The position numbers and the translations under genes are program-made. DNA of 64,000 bases from Mesorhizobium sp. M1D.F.Ca.ET.043.01.1.1 (lineage in GTDB: Bacteria > Pseudomonadota > Alphaproteobacteria > Rhizobiales > Rhizobiaceae), in assembly GCF_003952385.1 (NCBI RefSeq), contig NZ_CP034444.1, forward strand, positions 2,170,001-2,234,000, given 5' to 3'. The notes under the pieces were generated by a model. The model made no database searches. It saw nothing but the letters and a program-made list of their open reading frames with translations, and was not told where the DNA came from. Within the stretch, counting starts at the first letter, position 1, and each line of letters begins with the position of its first letter. Below are positions 30,357-39,689 of the stretch, piece after piece.

Positions 30357-30730
30357 AGAGGATACGCGCCTGTGTCATCATGCACCTCCCCGCCGGCCAA
30401 GGGAGGGACAAAGACACAGGCCAATACCATTTCGGTCTCGGCACACAGCAGATGAGGGTCATTCTTGTCGAGAGCGTAAATTATACCAGCTCGCACGAGA
30501 TGGACCTGATGTGTCTGTGAATTCTCGATGGAACCCCTTCCAGAGATGCAGTAAACCGCCTCAAGGTGGTTCCGATAGTGCATATTCAACCGGGCGCCCG
30601 GATGCATCGTCGTGATATGGAAGGAAAAGCCCATCCCATCGTTCTGGAGGAGCAACCGCACGCTTTCCCAGCTCGCCGTCTGGACCCGCCTGGCTGTCAG
30701 TTTCTCCTCATTCAAATCCCTGACGATCAT
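30344..30730 (-). CDS. ectC: L-ectoine synthase
   Basis: A 128-residue cupin protein highly typical of Ect[21 protein letters not shown], then [56 protein letters not shown] and [20 protein letters not shown]. It closes N-gamma-acetyl-diaminobutyrate to ectoine. It starts 10 bases after the ectAB frame, with AGAGGTG before its ATG. The last residues (LAGC) and the stop codon overlap the end sequence of the neighbouring IS element, so a few native C-terminal residues were probably replaced; the metal and substrate residues upstream are intact. Confidence 0.93.
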   Translation of the reverse strand: MIVRDLNEEKLTARRVQTASWESVRLLLQNDGMGFSFHITTMHPGARLNMHYRNHLEAVYCISGRGSIENSQTHQVHLVRAGIIYALDKNDPHLLCAETEMVLACVFVPPLAGGEVHDDTGAYPLAGC

Positions 30731-30740
30731 GATTCACCTC

Positions 30741-32657
30741 TTATGCCTTGTGTTGCGCTACCGTCTTCACTGGTCTGCCCATCACGCGATCGATAACGTC
30801 CTCGAGGATGTCGATGCCTTGGTTAAGCTGATCCTCCTCAATGACGAGAGGTGGCAGACACTTTACGACCTCGTCTTTGGGACCAGCGGCCTCGAGAACA
30901 AGACCATTCTGAAAGGCGGCGTTGATGACCTGACCGGCAACTTCGCCAGACTTTAAATCGATGCCTCGCATCATACCACGACCTTTGGCTGACACTCGAT
31001 CTGGGGCGTATTTTTGTGCGATATGATCAAGGCGACTCTTCAGCAGATTGCCCTTTTTCCTGACCGACGCTGCCAAGTTGTCCGTTCGCCAGAAATGCTC
31101 TAGGGCTGCCCGCGCGGTGACGAAAGCATGGCAGTTGCCGCGGAACGTCCCGGTGTGCTCTCCCGGCTGCCACAGATCTAGTACTCGATCGATCAGGACG
31201 ACAGCCATAGGCAAACCATACCCCGATATCGATTTGGCCATCGTAATGACGTCTGGACGGAGCCCCGATTCTTCGAAGCTGAAGAATGCATCGGTCCGGC
31301 CAACACCCGCCTGAATGTCATCGACGATCAGCAGAGCTCCGTGTCTGCGCGCACTGGCCGCGACTTTTTGGAGCCACTCGGCGCCCGCGACATTTAGGCC
31401 GCCTTCGCCCTGAACTGTCTCGACAATCACCGCAGCCGGCGCGTCCACACCGCCTGAGGGATCCGAGAGCAGGTGATCAAGGTAGTCGGCGGTGTCTACA
31501 GTGGACCCAAGATACCCGTCATAGGGTAGCCGCGTGACGCCGCCAAGCAACTGGCCGGCGGCGGCGCGGTGGTATCTGTTGCCGGTGCAGGAGAGAGCGC
31601 CAAGGCTCAGGCCATGAAAGCCATTGGTAAAAGCTATGATGTTGGACCGACCAGTAATCTTGCGGGCTAACTTGAGGGCAGCCTCCACCGCGTTAGCGCC
31701 GGTTGGGCCGGGAAACTGAACGACGTAGTCGAGCTGTCGCGGTCTGAGAATCGTCTCATCCAATTCCCGCAAGAAAGACTCCTTGGCTTCACTATAGAGA
31801 TCGAGACTATGCGTGACGCCGTCGCCCGCAATGTAATCTGCGAGCGCGCTCTTCAGCTCAGGAGGATTGTGACCATAGTTTAGACTTGAGCACCCCATCA
31901 GAAAATCCAGATAGACCGTTCCATCGCGCGCAAACAACTGAGCCCCCCGCGCTCTCACGAAAACTGCAGGAGCGCGACGGGAGTAGCTCCGCACTTGAGA
32001 CTCAAGATGGTGGAAAATCGCGAATTCGCCCCCGCGATCAAATGCACTACGGTCACTCATCGTTGCCTCCTTATTTGCGTCTTGGCTTGGCAGGTCGGCG
32101 GGCATGGCCGTAATAGGGAGGATGGAGCGTACGATCGGGCCGATGGCAATTGTATACTCGCTCTCGCGCTGTCCCTTAAAATCGACGTCGCAGTCGAAGC
32201 GCGCGGCCGTCCGGATTGGCGCGCGCAGATCCCGAGCCACACTTGCAAAGAACAACTTGGAAGGCCTGTTGCTGAGCGTCACGGTGGCCTCAACGTGGGT
32301 CACGCTCTCGCACGATAGCCTGTTCAGAGCTGAGATGATCAGCCCTTTCCCCACGCCTATGCTGCGTACCTTAGGATGCACGGCAATCTGCCAAATGAAG
32401 AGTGTCGATGGCTCTCGTGGCGGTCGATAGGCCGCCAGCCACCCAACCACCTCACCAGCTCGCTCTGCGAGCACGCAGGTGTCCGCAAAATCAGTGCAGA
32501 GCAGGAGCTCGCAGTAAAGCGAGTTCCGGTCCAGCTGCGGGCAGAGCGCGATGAGATCCCAGACATCGACTGCATGATTGTCCGTTGGCTGTCGGAATGT
32601 CACTCCCGCCAACCGGCCGCCGGATCGTAAAGAGATCTTCTGGGGATCACTGACCAT
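30741..32657 (-). CDS. ectAB: EctA-EctB in-frame fusion (diaminobutyrate acetyltransferase / diaminobutyrate transaminase)
   Basis: One 638-residue frame covers two normally separate ectoine enzymes. Residues ~15-180 are a GNAT acetyltransferase of the EctA type (LDRNSLYCELLLCTDFADTC, GWLAAYRPPREPSTLFIWQI, FFASVARDLRAPIR). Residues ~200-638 are a full-length EctB transaminase (LDFLMGCSSLNYGHNPPELK, FPGPTGANAVEAALKLARKI, PLP lysine in ITMAKSISGYGLPMAVV). The linker is about 20 residues with no stop. Met200 (ATG 32060) has a perfect ribosome-binding site five bases upstream, so EctB can also be made alone. Initiation at 32657 has GGAGGA. EctB makes diaminobutyrate from aspartate semialdehyde and EctA acetylates it. 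No aspartokinase gene accompanies the cluster. Confidence 0.92.
   Translation of the reverse strand: MVSDPQKISLRSGGRLAGVTFRQPTDNHAVDVWDLIALCPQLDRNSLYCELLLCTDFADTCVLAERAGEVVGWLAAYRPPREPSTLFIWQIAVHPKVRSIGVGKGLIISALNRLSCESVTHVEATVTLSNRPSKLFFASVARDLRAPIRTAARFDCDVDFKGQRESEYTIAIGPIVRSILPITAMPADLPSQDANKEATMSDRSAFDRGGEFAIFHHLESQVRSYSRRAPAVFVRARGAQLFARDGTVYLDFLMGCSSLNYGHNPPELKSALADYIAGDGVTHSLDLYSEAKESFLRELDETILRPRQLDYVVQFPGPTGANAVEAALKLARKITGRSNIIAFTNGFHGLSLGALSCTGNRYHRAAAGQLLGGVTRLPYDGYLGSTVDTADYLDHLLSDPSGGVDAPAAVIVETVQGEGGLNVAGAEWLQKVAASARRHGALLIVDDIQAGVGRTDAFFSFEESGLRPDVITMAKSISGYGLPMAVVLIDRVLDLWQPGEHTGTFRGNCHAFVTARAALEHFWRTDNLAASVRKKGNLLKSRLDHIAQKYAPDRVSAKGRGMMRGIDLKSGEVAGQVINAAFQNGLVLEAAGPKDEVVKCLPPLVIEEDQLNQGIDILEDVIDRVMGRPVKTVAQHKA
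32066..32072 (-). promoter_or_regulatory. Internal ribosome-binding site for separate EctB translation
   Basis: AAGGAGG on the minus strand, five bases before ATG 32060, lies inside the continuous ectAB frame. It is as good as any ribosome-binding site in the window and matches the start of ordinary EctB proteins. The cell may thus produce both the fused protein and free EctB. Confidence 0.75.
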
Positions 32658-33805
32658 CGGAACTCCTCCGGGCGAATGCCATTTTTCAGTGTTACGTCAG
32701 TTGGCACAGAGATGCTGCTAGAGCCAGCTGCGTTACACGCCACGTTAGTGAAGAGTCGCTTCTCATTGCAGCAGTCCGTTTTTTCTGAAATCTGCAGCGA
32801 CTGTGGGATAGCACTCGCGAACACGCTTGTGGGTAAAATTTTTGTAAAATCGTCTTTGCACATGCTCACCGCTGGAACTTTGAGAAGCACTCCTGCGGGA
32901 TATCTCAGCTTTGTTGGGCTTGGATGGGCAGTTACTCGGGATCTCTTGCAAACAATGTTCGAAGTGCTGCAAAGCTCTGAATAGAGGCCGAGCGACCGCT
33001 TTGCGTATTGCCTGGCCTGCTTGAGCTGCTAAACGGCCACCAAAGCGATCCGGCCCGAAGTTGCATCAGCCCACCGCAAGGTGGTCGGGCCAATTGCATG
33101 CTCCACACTGCCAGCGTTCGTTCGTATCTGGTCAAGCACGGTAGGTCCATGACTGTCGAATAAGGCCAATGCCGCATTGGCCTTTCCCCCTTGGAGGACG
33201 CGCTTTTCGTGATGGCTACTCGTGAATTCGACCAAGTTTATGAAAAAATTCGGTGCCCAATAACCACTGTTGGTTTGTCGACAGCGCGGAGCGTTGGTGT
33301 TTGGGGTCCCTCTCCTCCTTCACTCTCATCTAAGTCATTGCGTTGACAACGTGAATCCCTTTCAAAGCTCTTTCCGCGGCAGTTGGCACGATTCTTGTTG
33401 CTTTCTCATCACATGGTGGCGGAGCCGCCAACTGAACCGGGATCGCTGGACGAGTTGAGGAAAAGTAAATTTGTCAGGTCTGCTACATATGGCAAAATTT
33501 AGATGTCCTGATGTGGCGACCACGGGGCACCGAGCGTCTGACTTACGAGCCTCCGCTGGCGAGTGACGAATGCAGTGTCTCCAAAGGACCGCCACAGGCT
33601 TGTTCGACCCCTTGTTCTCAGGGACGCATTTTTCGGATGGCAGCCGTGAGGCATTTTCCTAGAGTGCAGTGTATTTCTCGACCACACTAGATAGATTTGC
33701 TGGCTCCGCAGTTATCTCTATCGCGTAATATTTGCTTTTCTGTAGGTTAACTATATTCGCCTTACCCCCCGAATACAATATGGTAGGGCGCTCCAAGGGC
33801 ACAAA
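32658..33805. other. Long intergenic region between ectAB and the second MocR gene
   Basis: About 1,150 bases between divergent genes with no supported coding sequence; short frames lack protein features. It should hold the ectAB and mocR promoters. A sigma-54-like TGGCACG-N4-TTGT at 33385-33399 on the plus strand has GT instead of the invariant GC at -12 and no TGT-N10-ACA upstream, so it is not called. Confidence 0.45.
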
Positions 33806-35191
33806 GTGGCATACTGGCGACCTGACCCGGCGCACCTGCGACGCCCGGCTTATCTCTCACTTGCCGAGCAGATTGCTACTGCGATTCGCGACGGTAGACT
33901 GACTGCCGGCACAAGGCTTTGGCCGCATCGGAAGCTTGCACATTCCCTAAACCTTTCTGTTCAGACGATCAGCCGCGCCTATAATGAACTGATCCAGCGC
34001 GGGTTGATTTCGGCCCAGATAGGCCGCGGCAGCTTCGTGCAGATGCTCCCGAAGGTGTCCGCCTCCCCTTACCTACCCGAGCGTTTTCCCAATCTAATAG
34101 ATCTTTCAATTTTGGAGCCAATTTGCGAGCAGATCCATTTCGAAAAGATGCGTCAGGCCTTGAGATGGCTTTCCGTCAACCTCGCATCGGACTCGGCTAT
34201 GTCGCTCCGCCCGATTACAGTTCTCCCGCATCATCGCTTGGTCGGCGCCGAATGGCTTGCCTGTTGCGGGCTAAATGTCTCACCCTTGAACATCAGCCTA
34301 ACGAATGGCGCGACGCCAGGTTTGATGGTTGCTCTGATGAGCGCTGCCCCACCTGGATCAAGCATTGCCACCGAGGTGCTCAGTCTTCACACGCTCGTGC
34401 CACTGTCGAGCTATCTTGGACTGCGTCTGCAGGGACTTGTGACTGATGAGGAGGGAATGATTCCAGAGGCGCTGGACGAAGCTTGTCGGAAGGGGCCGGT
34501 CCGCGCCGTGTTCCTCGAGCCATCGGTGATTAACCCCCTGGCGGCGTTGATGAGCGAGACTAGGCGCAGACAATTGGCCGACGTCGCGGCGCGCCATGAC
34601 GTTGCTATTATCGAGAGCGATGTTCTCGGCCCCCTGGTCGAGGATCGCGCGCCACCTATTGCAGCGTTTGCACCTGACCGTACCATCTATATTACAAGTT
34701 TCACAAAAATTACGTTGCCTGGTCTTCGTTTAGGTTACCTCGTGACACCCGACCGCTATGTCGCTGCCGCTGCCAACCGCCATCTAGTTGCCAATTGGAC
34801 GGCAACGCCAGCAATTGCCGACATCGCGACCCTTTGGGTCCGCGACGGAACTGCTTTGGAACTCGTTAAATGGCAACGCGAAGCCTTGAATAACCGTCAT
34901 TCACTTGCTGCTAAGATGTTGTCCGGACTCTCCTATAACGCCCATCCGCAAAGCCTCCATCTTTGGCTGCCGCTGTCTCGCGGACATACCGAGTATTCCT
35001 TTGTCTCCCAGGTTCGGCTTGGAGGTGTTATGGTTGCGCCTGGCTCCTCATTTCGAACGACCGACCGAGACGGAACGCCCGCCGTGCGCATCTCACTCGG
35101 GTCAACAACGGAGGGTGAACTGCGCGCCGGTCTTGAAATCGTCGCATCTTCCCTACGGGGGACTCCAGAACCTTTGGTGCCAGTTTTTTGA
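33806..35191 (+). CDS. MocR-family regulator (GntR HTH plus aminotransferase-like domain), copy 2
   Basis: A 461-residue paralogue of 28053-29435 starting at GTG 33806 with AAGGGC upstream. The HTH (WPHRKLAHSLNLSVQTISRA) and aminotransferase-like domain with PLP lysine (ITSFTKITLPGLRLGYLVTP) are intact. It is divergent from ectAB across 1.15 kb, so it is the best candidate for an ectoine-cluster regulator, perhaps sensing an ectoine intermediate as EnuR does in catabolic clusters; that role is inference. Its codon use is less GC-rich than that of copy 1, suggesting different recent histories. Confidence 0.88.
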   Translation: MAYWRPDPAHLRRPAYLSLAEQIATAIRDGRLTAGTRLWPHRKLAHSLNLSVQTISRAYNELIQRGLISAQIGRGSFVQMLPKVSASPYLPERFPNLIDLSILEPICEQIHFEKMRQALRWLSVNLASDSAMSLRPITVLPHHRLVGAEWLACCGLNVSPLNISLTNGATPGLMVALMSAAPPGSSIATEVLSLHTLVPLSSYLGLRLQGLVTDEEGMIPEALDEACRKGPVRAVFLEPSVINPLAALMSETRRRQLADVAARHDVAIIESDVLGPLVEDRAPPIAAFAPDRTIYITSFTKITLPGLRLGYLVTPDRYVAAAANRHLVANWTATPAIADIATLWVRDGTALELVKWQREALNNRHSLAAKMLSGLSYNAHPQSLHLWLPLSRGHTEYSFVSQVRLGGVMVAPGSSFRTTDRDGTPAVRISLGSTTEGELRAGLEIVASSLRGTPEPLVPVF

Positions 35192-35204
35192 TTTCCTCCT
35201 CGGC

Positions 35205-35330
35205 GAGAAAACGCACGCATGACCAAGTTGTTCGAGGAGGAAGTGCTGCCGGTAGTACCTACATTCCGCGATACGCACGCGGTACGCGATACGCACCCGG
35301 TAAGAGACCAAGCTCGCCTAAACTCTTGAA
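35205..35330 (+). pseudogene. LysR-regulator fragment related to the gene at 979-1896
   Basis: Plus-strand codons from 35218 read MTKLFEEEVLPVVPTFRD, closely matching the middle of the LysR protein at 0.98-1.9 kb (NKLFNEEMLPVASPTFRD). Only about 35 codons survive. It shows that a related lysR gene once lay here. Confidence 0.55.
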
Positions 35331-35399
35331 AAGGGATCGAGCAAATCCAGCTCTGATCTCGTGGACTTCGGCTAGGCACCTTGTTGGGCAGAATGTTCG

Positions 35400-36259
35400 A
35401 GTTCGCGTCCGTGACCTACACCTTAAGGGCGGTTTCCGTCATCAGCGCCGCGCCTTCAGCGATCTTCTTCACCCGCTCGAATAGGTGTTCCGCCTCCAGC
35501 AAATGCGGCGAGCGCACAAGATAGAGTGATTCCGCATAGGCCGGCACGACGTTCGGCGCATCGCCGCCCGCGCTCTAGCGTAATACACGCGCGCATCGGA
35601 AGGCATGTGCTCACGGATGTAATTCACGCCCACGTTCATCAGCTCCACCGCGTCGAGCGCGCTACGGCCCACGTGAGGGAAACCGCCGCATGCGACGCGC
35701 CGCGGCCCGTGAAGCAGAAGCGAGCTTGGATGCAGGCAAGCGACGAAGCGGTTTGCACCTCGTCGACAACGTTGGGGTGCCAGCAGAAGGCGGCATCGAG
35801 ATCATCGAAGAAACCAGCCCGCGCCATGAAAGTCTTGCCTGAGCCGCTCTCCTCCGCCGGTGCAGCCGTAATAGCGCACCGTGCCCGCGATGCCTTCCCT
35901 GCAAGTGCATCCTTCAACGCAACGGCCATGCCCGGACGCGCCCTTCCTAGTAGGCCTGTGCCCGGTCACGCCCGAAACTTGCGCGAGTCCCGGCAGCGCA
36001 TCCAACTCCCCCAGAAAAACCGAGGATAGACCCGCCGCTTCCATGTTCCGCCAAGAAAGGCCGTGGGCATGCCGCCGACTTTTTTCCCGATGCGAAAGCC
36101 CTCTTGCTCCAGTAAGGCGATCTGCTCAGCGACCGAGCGATGCTCCTCGAAGGCGAGTTCCGGCATGGTCCAGATGCGATCACTTAGTGCACAATAATCG
36201 GCGCTCTTGGTGTCCACACGCCGGGCGATTTCATGAAGGCACAGGCGGTCGTTGTGCAC
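35400..36259 (-). pseudogene. M20-family amidohydrolase remnant (AbgB-like)
   Basis: The N-terminus at 36259-36060 reads ALSDRIWTMPELAFEEHRSV and EQIALLEQEGFRIGKKVGGM, and a later part at about 35672-35540 reads GRSALDAVELMNVGVNYIRE followed by HMPSDARVYYA. These are typical of aminobenzoyl-glutamate utilisation protein B / M20 peptidases. The pieces lie in different frames and the C-terminal region is absent, so the gene is dead. Confidence 0.7.
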
Positions 36260-36369
36260 TTCCTATTTTTTCTCATTGTCGGATTTGCGCACTTAGGATC
36301 GCGCGCTTTCAAAACACGTCCGGCGCCAATCATCGGGGTGCTGCGCCTGTTCGAGGCGCGTGGATGGGG

Positions 36370-37668
36370 CTACGTCCTCGCGGTGACCTCGACGCTGCGT
36401 CGATTTCCGTAGGGCAAAATAACCCGAGCATCCTCCACTACGATTCTTGTTCCATACTTCTGCGAGCGTCGAGACAGATCTTCCAGCATGGAATAAGCTA
36501 GCTCTTTTGAAGCGGGTACGGGCACAATACGCTCATGATAATTTTTGCTGCTAAGCCATTGCTCTCCCCCAATCACGATTGGAGTGAGGTCGATTGACTG
36601 CAAATGGTTTTTGCCATCGAAGCTGCATGTCGCGACGATGCTTTTCCAGATGTCCGGCGAACTCCATTCGTCCTCCCCTTCAGGTAGATGAAAAAGGAAA
36701 TTTCCCAATCCATAGAAGATCGGAGCTCCCCGGTAAACTTCAATCGGTTGCAACACCGGTGCGCCGTGGCTGGCGAACGCGTTCGCTCCGGCATCAACAC
36801 AAGATCGCGCAAAAGACTGAACCCACCCCGGAACCTCGCGCCAATCCGGTTCCCAATGATGATGGTGAAGGTAGGAGATGACGAAGGCACCTGCGGAGGA
36901 GGCCTTCCGGATCGCTGCAAGCTGAGCTTGTAGGCTTTCCTCATCGAGGATGATCCTGCGGCAGTTCTCGGGCGATCGGCGAAAAATGGTTCCGTAAAAG
37001 TCAATCTCATCGGACGATGTCGGTTCGCGAGGATCGTTCGGCTGCGCGTAGTTTCCGCGCTCCATAGCGTTGCTTAGGAACATTTCTTGAATGGCACGCA
37101 GGTTCGCGAATTTTTTATCATCCACCTCGAATACCCGCGAGACGTCGAGTTTGTTCACCCCTGGTCGAGCAGGACGGGTGTCAGTCGCATTGTCAGCATA
37201 CATTATAGCTGGCCCGGGGCCGGCATCCATCGAGACGAGAGCGACCTTCCTCTTTCCGAATTGCTTTATACCAGCCTTACTCGCGTCGGTGGCATCCACG
37301 CCAATTCCAGCATGCAGAAACTCACGCTGGTCCACTTCCTCAAGCGTGGACAGCACTCCTGCAGGCCCAAGATCGAACGCATGATTATTAGAAAGAGCAA
37401 GTGCGCTAAAGCCAATATCCTTCAAACTATCTAAGACGACCGATGGAGAGCACTGGAAATAAGCGCCCTTCATTGGCCAACCACCATGCCGGCCGAGAAT
37501 GGTGGTCTCTAAATTCGTGAACGAGACGTCTGCGTTCTGGATCAGTTCTTTAATTGCGGCAAATTCCCCACCCGATACGTGCCGGAGGTCATGGTAAATG
37601 AGAGACTGTCCAGTTAACGCAATAGTAAACGACGAGCGCATGATTTGAGTCGGACCTCTGTATATCAA
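36370..37668 (-). CDS. CapA-family protein (poly-gamma-glutamate-type metallophosphatase fold)
   Basis: A 432-residue protein with the CapA/PgsA calcineurin-like fold: FTIALTGQSLIYHDLR at the start, VSFTNLETTILG, LALSNNHAFDLGPAG (the conserved NNH and D), FVISYLHHHHWEPDW, and AFASHGAPVLQPIEVYRGAP with IFYGLGNFLF near the C-terminus. CapA proteins are linked to poly-gamma-glutamate or capsule production, although many members have unknown substrates. There is no clear signal peptide or membrane anchor, unlike Bacillus CapA. It is divergent from a lysR gene, and the intergenic region repeats the alr-like promoter. It may belong to the same regulon. Confidence 0.82.
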   Translation of the reverse strand: MIYRGPTQIMRSSFTIALTGQSLIYHDLRHVSGGEFAAIKELIQNADVSFTNLETTILGRHGGWPMKGAYFQCSPSVVLDSLKDIGFSALALSNNHAFDLGPAGVLSTLEEVDQREFLHAGIGVDATDASKAGIKQFGKRKVALVSMDAGPGPAIMYADNATDTRPARPGVNKLDVSRVFEVDDKKFANLRAIQEMFLSNAMERGNYAQPNDPREPTSSDEIDFYGTIFRRSPENCRRIILDEESLQAQLAAIRKASSAGAFVISYLHHHHWEPDWREVPGWVQSFARSCVDAGANAFASHGAPVLQPIEVYRGAPIFYGLGNFLFHLPEGEDEWSSPDIWKSIVATCSFDGKNHLQSIDLTPIVIGGEQWLSSKNYHERIVPVPASKELAYSMLEDLSRRSQKYGTRIVVEDARVILPYGNRRSVEVTART

Positions 37669-38076
37669 AGTTAGCGGCGGCTTCCCTTAGAGCAAGAGAG
37701 ACTGCAGTGAACCTGATAGGTACTTTTGGATCTAAGGAGATATTGCCGCCGAACGATTGTCAAACAACTTTGACGCGAAAGGTCACTTGTGCTTTGCCTT
37801 GGACGTTTGGTTGAACGCGCCGATTAAATCTGTGTCATCCTTTTAGGGTGTTCTCTTATTATGAACTCTCAGCGCCTGCCGGGTGGCCGATAATCTACTA
37901 CATCAGATCTGATGCTTTTCCCTGACGTGCTCGATCATCTAGTTTGCATGCCGAAAGATGAGAGGAGCCGCAAAAATCGTCAATTTATTAAATTTTTGTG
38001 ACGCCCTATTAATTTTCCTGATATAGTCACAAATGGATCCTTGGGCTATCGGCAGCTGCAAATTCGGGCAAACGCA
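37669..38076. promoter_or_regulatory. Divergent capA-like/lysR regulatory region containing a copy of the alr-like promoter block
   Basis: Positions 37952-38027 match 13928-14003 at roughly 80 percent by eye. The inverted repeat GTCA-N16-TGAC is at 37979-38002. Reading leftward, the block even carries the start of the alr-like frame (ATG CAA ACT AGA, then a stop at about 37940), after which homology ends and about 270 bases lead to the capA-like start. The block probably acts as the LysR-controlled promoter for one or both flanking genes. Confidence 0.6.
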
Positions 38077-39051
38077 ATGGAAGAGCTTTCAGGCCGAAAC
38101 AGCAAGCCCGCGTTCAGGTCCGCTCAGATTTTCCGGGAGATCATTAGGACCGGCTCCACAAGGCGGGCTGGCAGAGAACTCGGCATCACCCAGTCGGCCG
38201 TAAGCCAGTATCTCAAACTGTTCGAAGACGCTGTTGGCGAAAAGCTGTTCACGCGAGATCGCCGTGGCCTAATCCCCACCACACAAGCGATCGAAATTTA
38301 TAATCGGCTCGACAGATACTTCGAGACACTAGGGCGCATCGAGAAGGAAATTACCAACTCTTTGCGCAAAAAGGAAAACCGTCTGACCATTGCCGCACCG
38401 CATATACTCTCGTTCGGACTCGTCCCGAAAATCGTTCTCGCGGTCGACAATCTGGATCCGTCACTGGAGTTTCACTTCAAGGCACAACGATACGATCAAA
38501 TAGCACAAAGTGTGGTGACGGGGGAGGCCGACATCGGAATCTCTCGGCTGCCGTTAGACGAGCGCTTCTTTGAATGGCACATAGTGGCCGAAAGCAAAAG
38601 CGTCTGCGTATTGCATCCTGACCATCGTCTTGCTGATAAAGACATCATAACTGTAGACGACATTGCACATGAGCCGCTTATCCTTCTGGAGGCGGAATAC
38701 GCATCGAACAAGATGGGAAACTTGACGTTCGGTAGGGGAGAATTTCCAGCAAAACCTAAGATCTATTCGGACACAATAGGCTTGGATGCGTCCTTTATCG
38801 CCTATGGAATCGGTATCACGGTCGATAATGAATTTATTTCGAAGCATTACCAAATGTTCGATTTGAGGATCATTCCTTTTGAGCCGGCAGCCACATACCA
38901 TTATGTGGTATTTTGGCGCCGCGGCAGTGAAAAGTTTTCGCGCCACTCGGCAATTGTGGAGGCATTTATAGAGGTAATAAGGCGGGACCAATCATCGAGA
39001 GAACGACGCCCCGGTTACAAGACAGAGATGCTCGAGGCGGGCGCACGCTAG
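38077..39051 (+). CDS. LysR-family transcriptional regulator
   Basis: About 324 residues from ATG 38077; a TTG at 38041 opens the frame 12 codons earlier but is a weaker start. The winged HTH is at about residues 10-70 (TGSTRRAGRELGITQSAVSQ, KLFTRDRRGLIPTTQA) and the effector domain follows (LTIAAPHILSFGLVPKIVLA, then GEADIGISRLPLDERFF). It is divergent from the capA-like gene, and the block between them is shared with the alr-like/ABC-transporter operon at 14 kb. It is therefore the likely regulator of both, in response to an amino acid or derivative (inference). Confidence 0.87.
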   Translation: MEELSGRNSKPAFRSAQIFREIIRTGSTRRAGRELGITQSAVSQYLKLFEDAVGEKLFTRDRRGLIPTTQAIEIYNRLDRYFETLGRIEKEITNSLRKKENRLTIAAPHILSFGLVPKIVLAVDNLDPSLEFHFKAQRYDQIAQSVVTGEADIGISRLPLDERFFEWHIVAESKSVCVLHPDHRLADKDIITVDDIAHEPLILLEAEYASNKMGNLTFGRGEFPAKPKIYSDTIGLDASFIAYGIGITVDNEFISKHYQMFDLRIIPFEPAATYHYVVFWRRGSEKFSRHSAIVEAFIEVIRRDQSSRERRPGYKTEMLEAGAR

Positions 39052-39063
39052 GTTGGTCTTCGT

Positions 39064-39660
39064 TCATAAACGCTTCTTTTCTAACGCATTACAGGCATTT
39101 AGCTTGTCCAGAAGGCATCGTCTGGTATGGGCGGGCGGGAGCGCGCTGGTGGTCGGCAAAATGTCGTCCCCAGGTCTCAGGCCGGATCGCGCTGATCGTC
39201 TTTTGCAGCACCGACTTCTGCGGGCTCGCATGGACGACGGCAGCCGCGCAAAGCCCGAAACGATGCGGAGTCCTCCATATGGAAGGGCAGCTCCTGATAA
39301 CTCAGTTGGCGGTGCTGCGTGAGGAGCGCACTGCTTCGGCCGGCGGCCCTTGCTCGGGAACTCGACATCGTCGCCGAGCATCGCGACTAAACATGATCGT
39401 GTCGGACAACCTCCTAAGCGCGGAACGAAATGGAGCCTGCAGTCAAGGTCTCTCTGATCATCAGCATGCCCTTGCTGCGTGACGTTGGTCAAGTCGACGA
39501 ACCAGGCGGCTTCCACCGGCAAGGAAAAGGTCTCGTCCACAGCAAACACTGGGTCCGCATGAAGACGGCCCTCACCGTCCTCAACACGAGCTTCTGATCC
39601 AGGCGGAAGACCCGAGCATTATCTACAGGGTCCTCGAAGCGATTGCCTCACGGCCCTAGC
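39064..39660 (-). mobile_element. Decayed sequence, possibly a transposase remnant
   Basis: An open frame on the minus strand (DETFSLPVEAAWFVDLTN) continues for about 160 codons without a recognisable complete domain. Its position next to an IS110 remnant and its broken character suggest IS debris. Family not recognised. Confidence 0.3.
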
Positions 39661-39689
39661 GGTGACAGAGGTTCTTCCACCTAGCACCC

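Noticed and set aside
32600..32890. 96-codon minus-strand frame upstream of ectAB
   Set aside because: It runs into the start of ectAB in another frame and shows no protein-family features.
33385..33399. Sigma-54-like promoter TGGCACG-N4-TTGT on the plus strand upstream of the second MocR gene
   Set aside because: The nearly invariant GC at -12 is GT, there is no NifA site upstream, and it lies 400 bases from the nearest gene.
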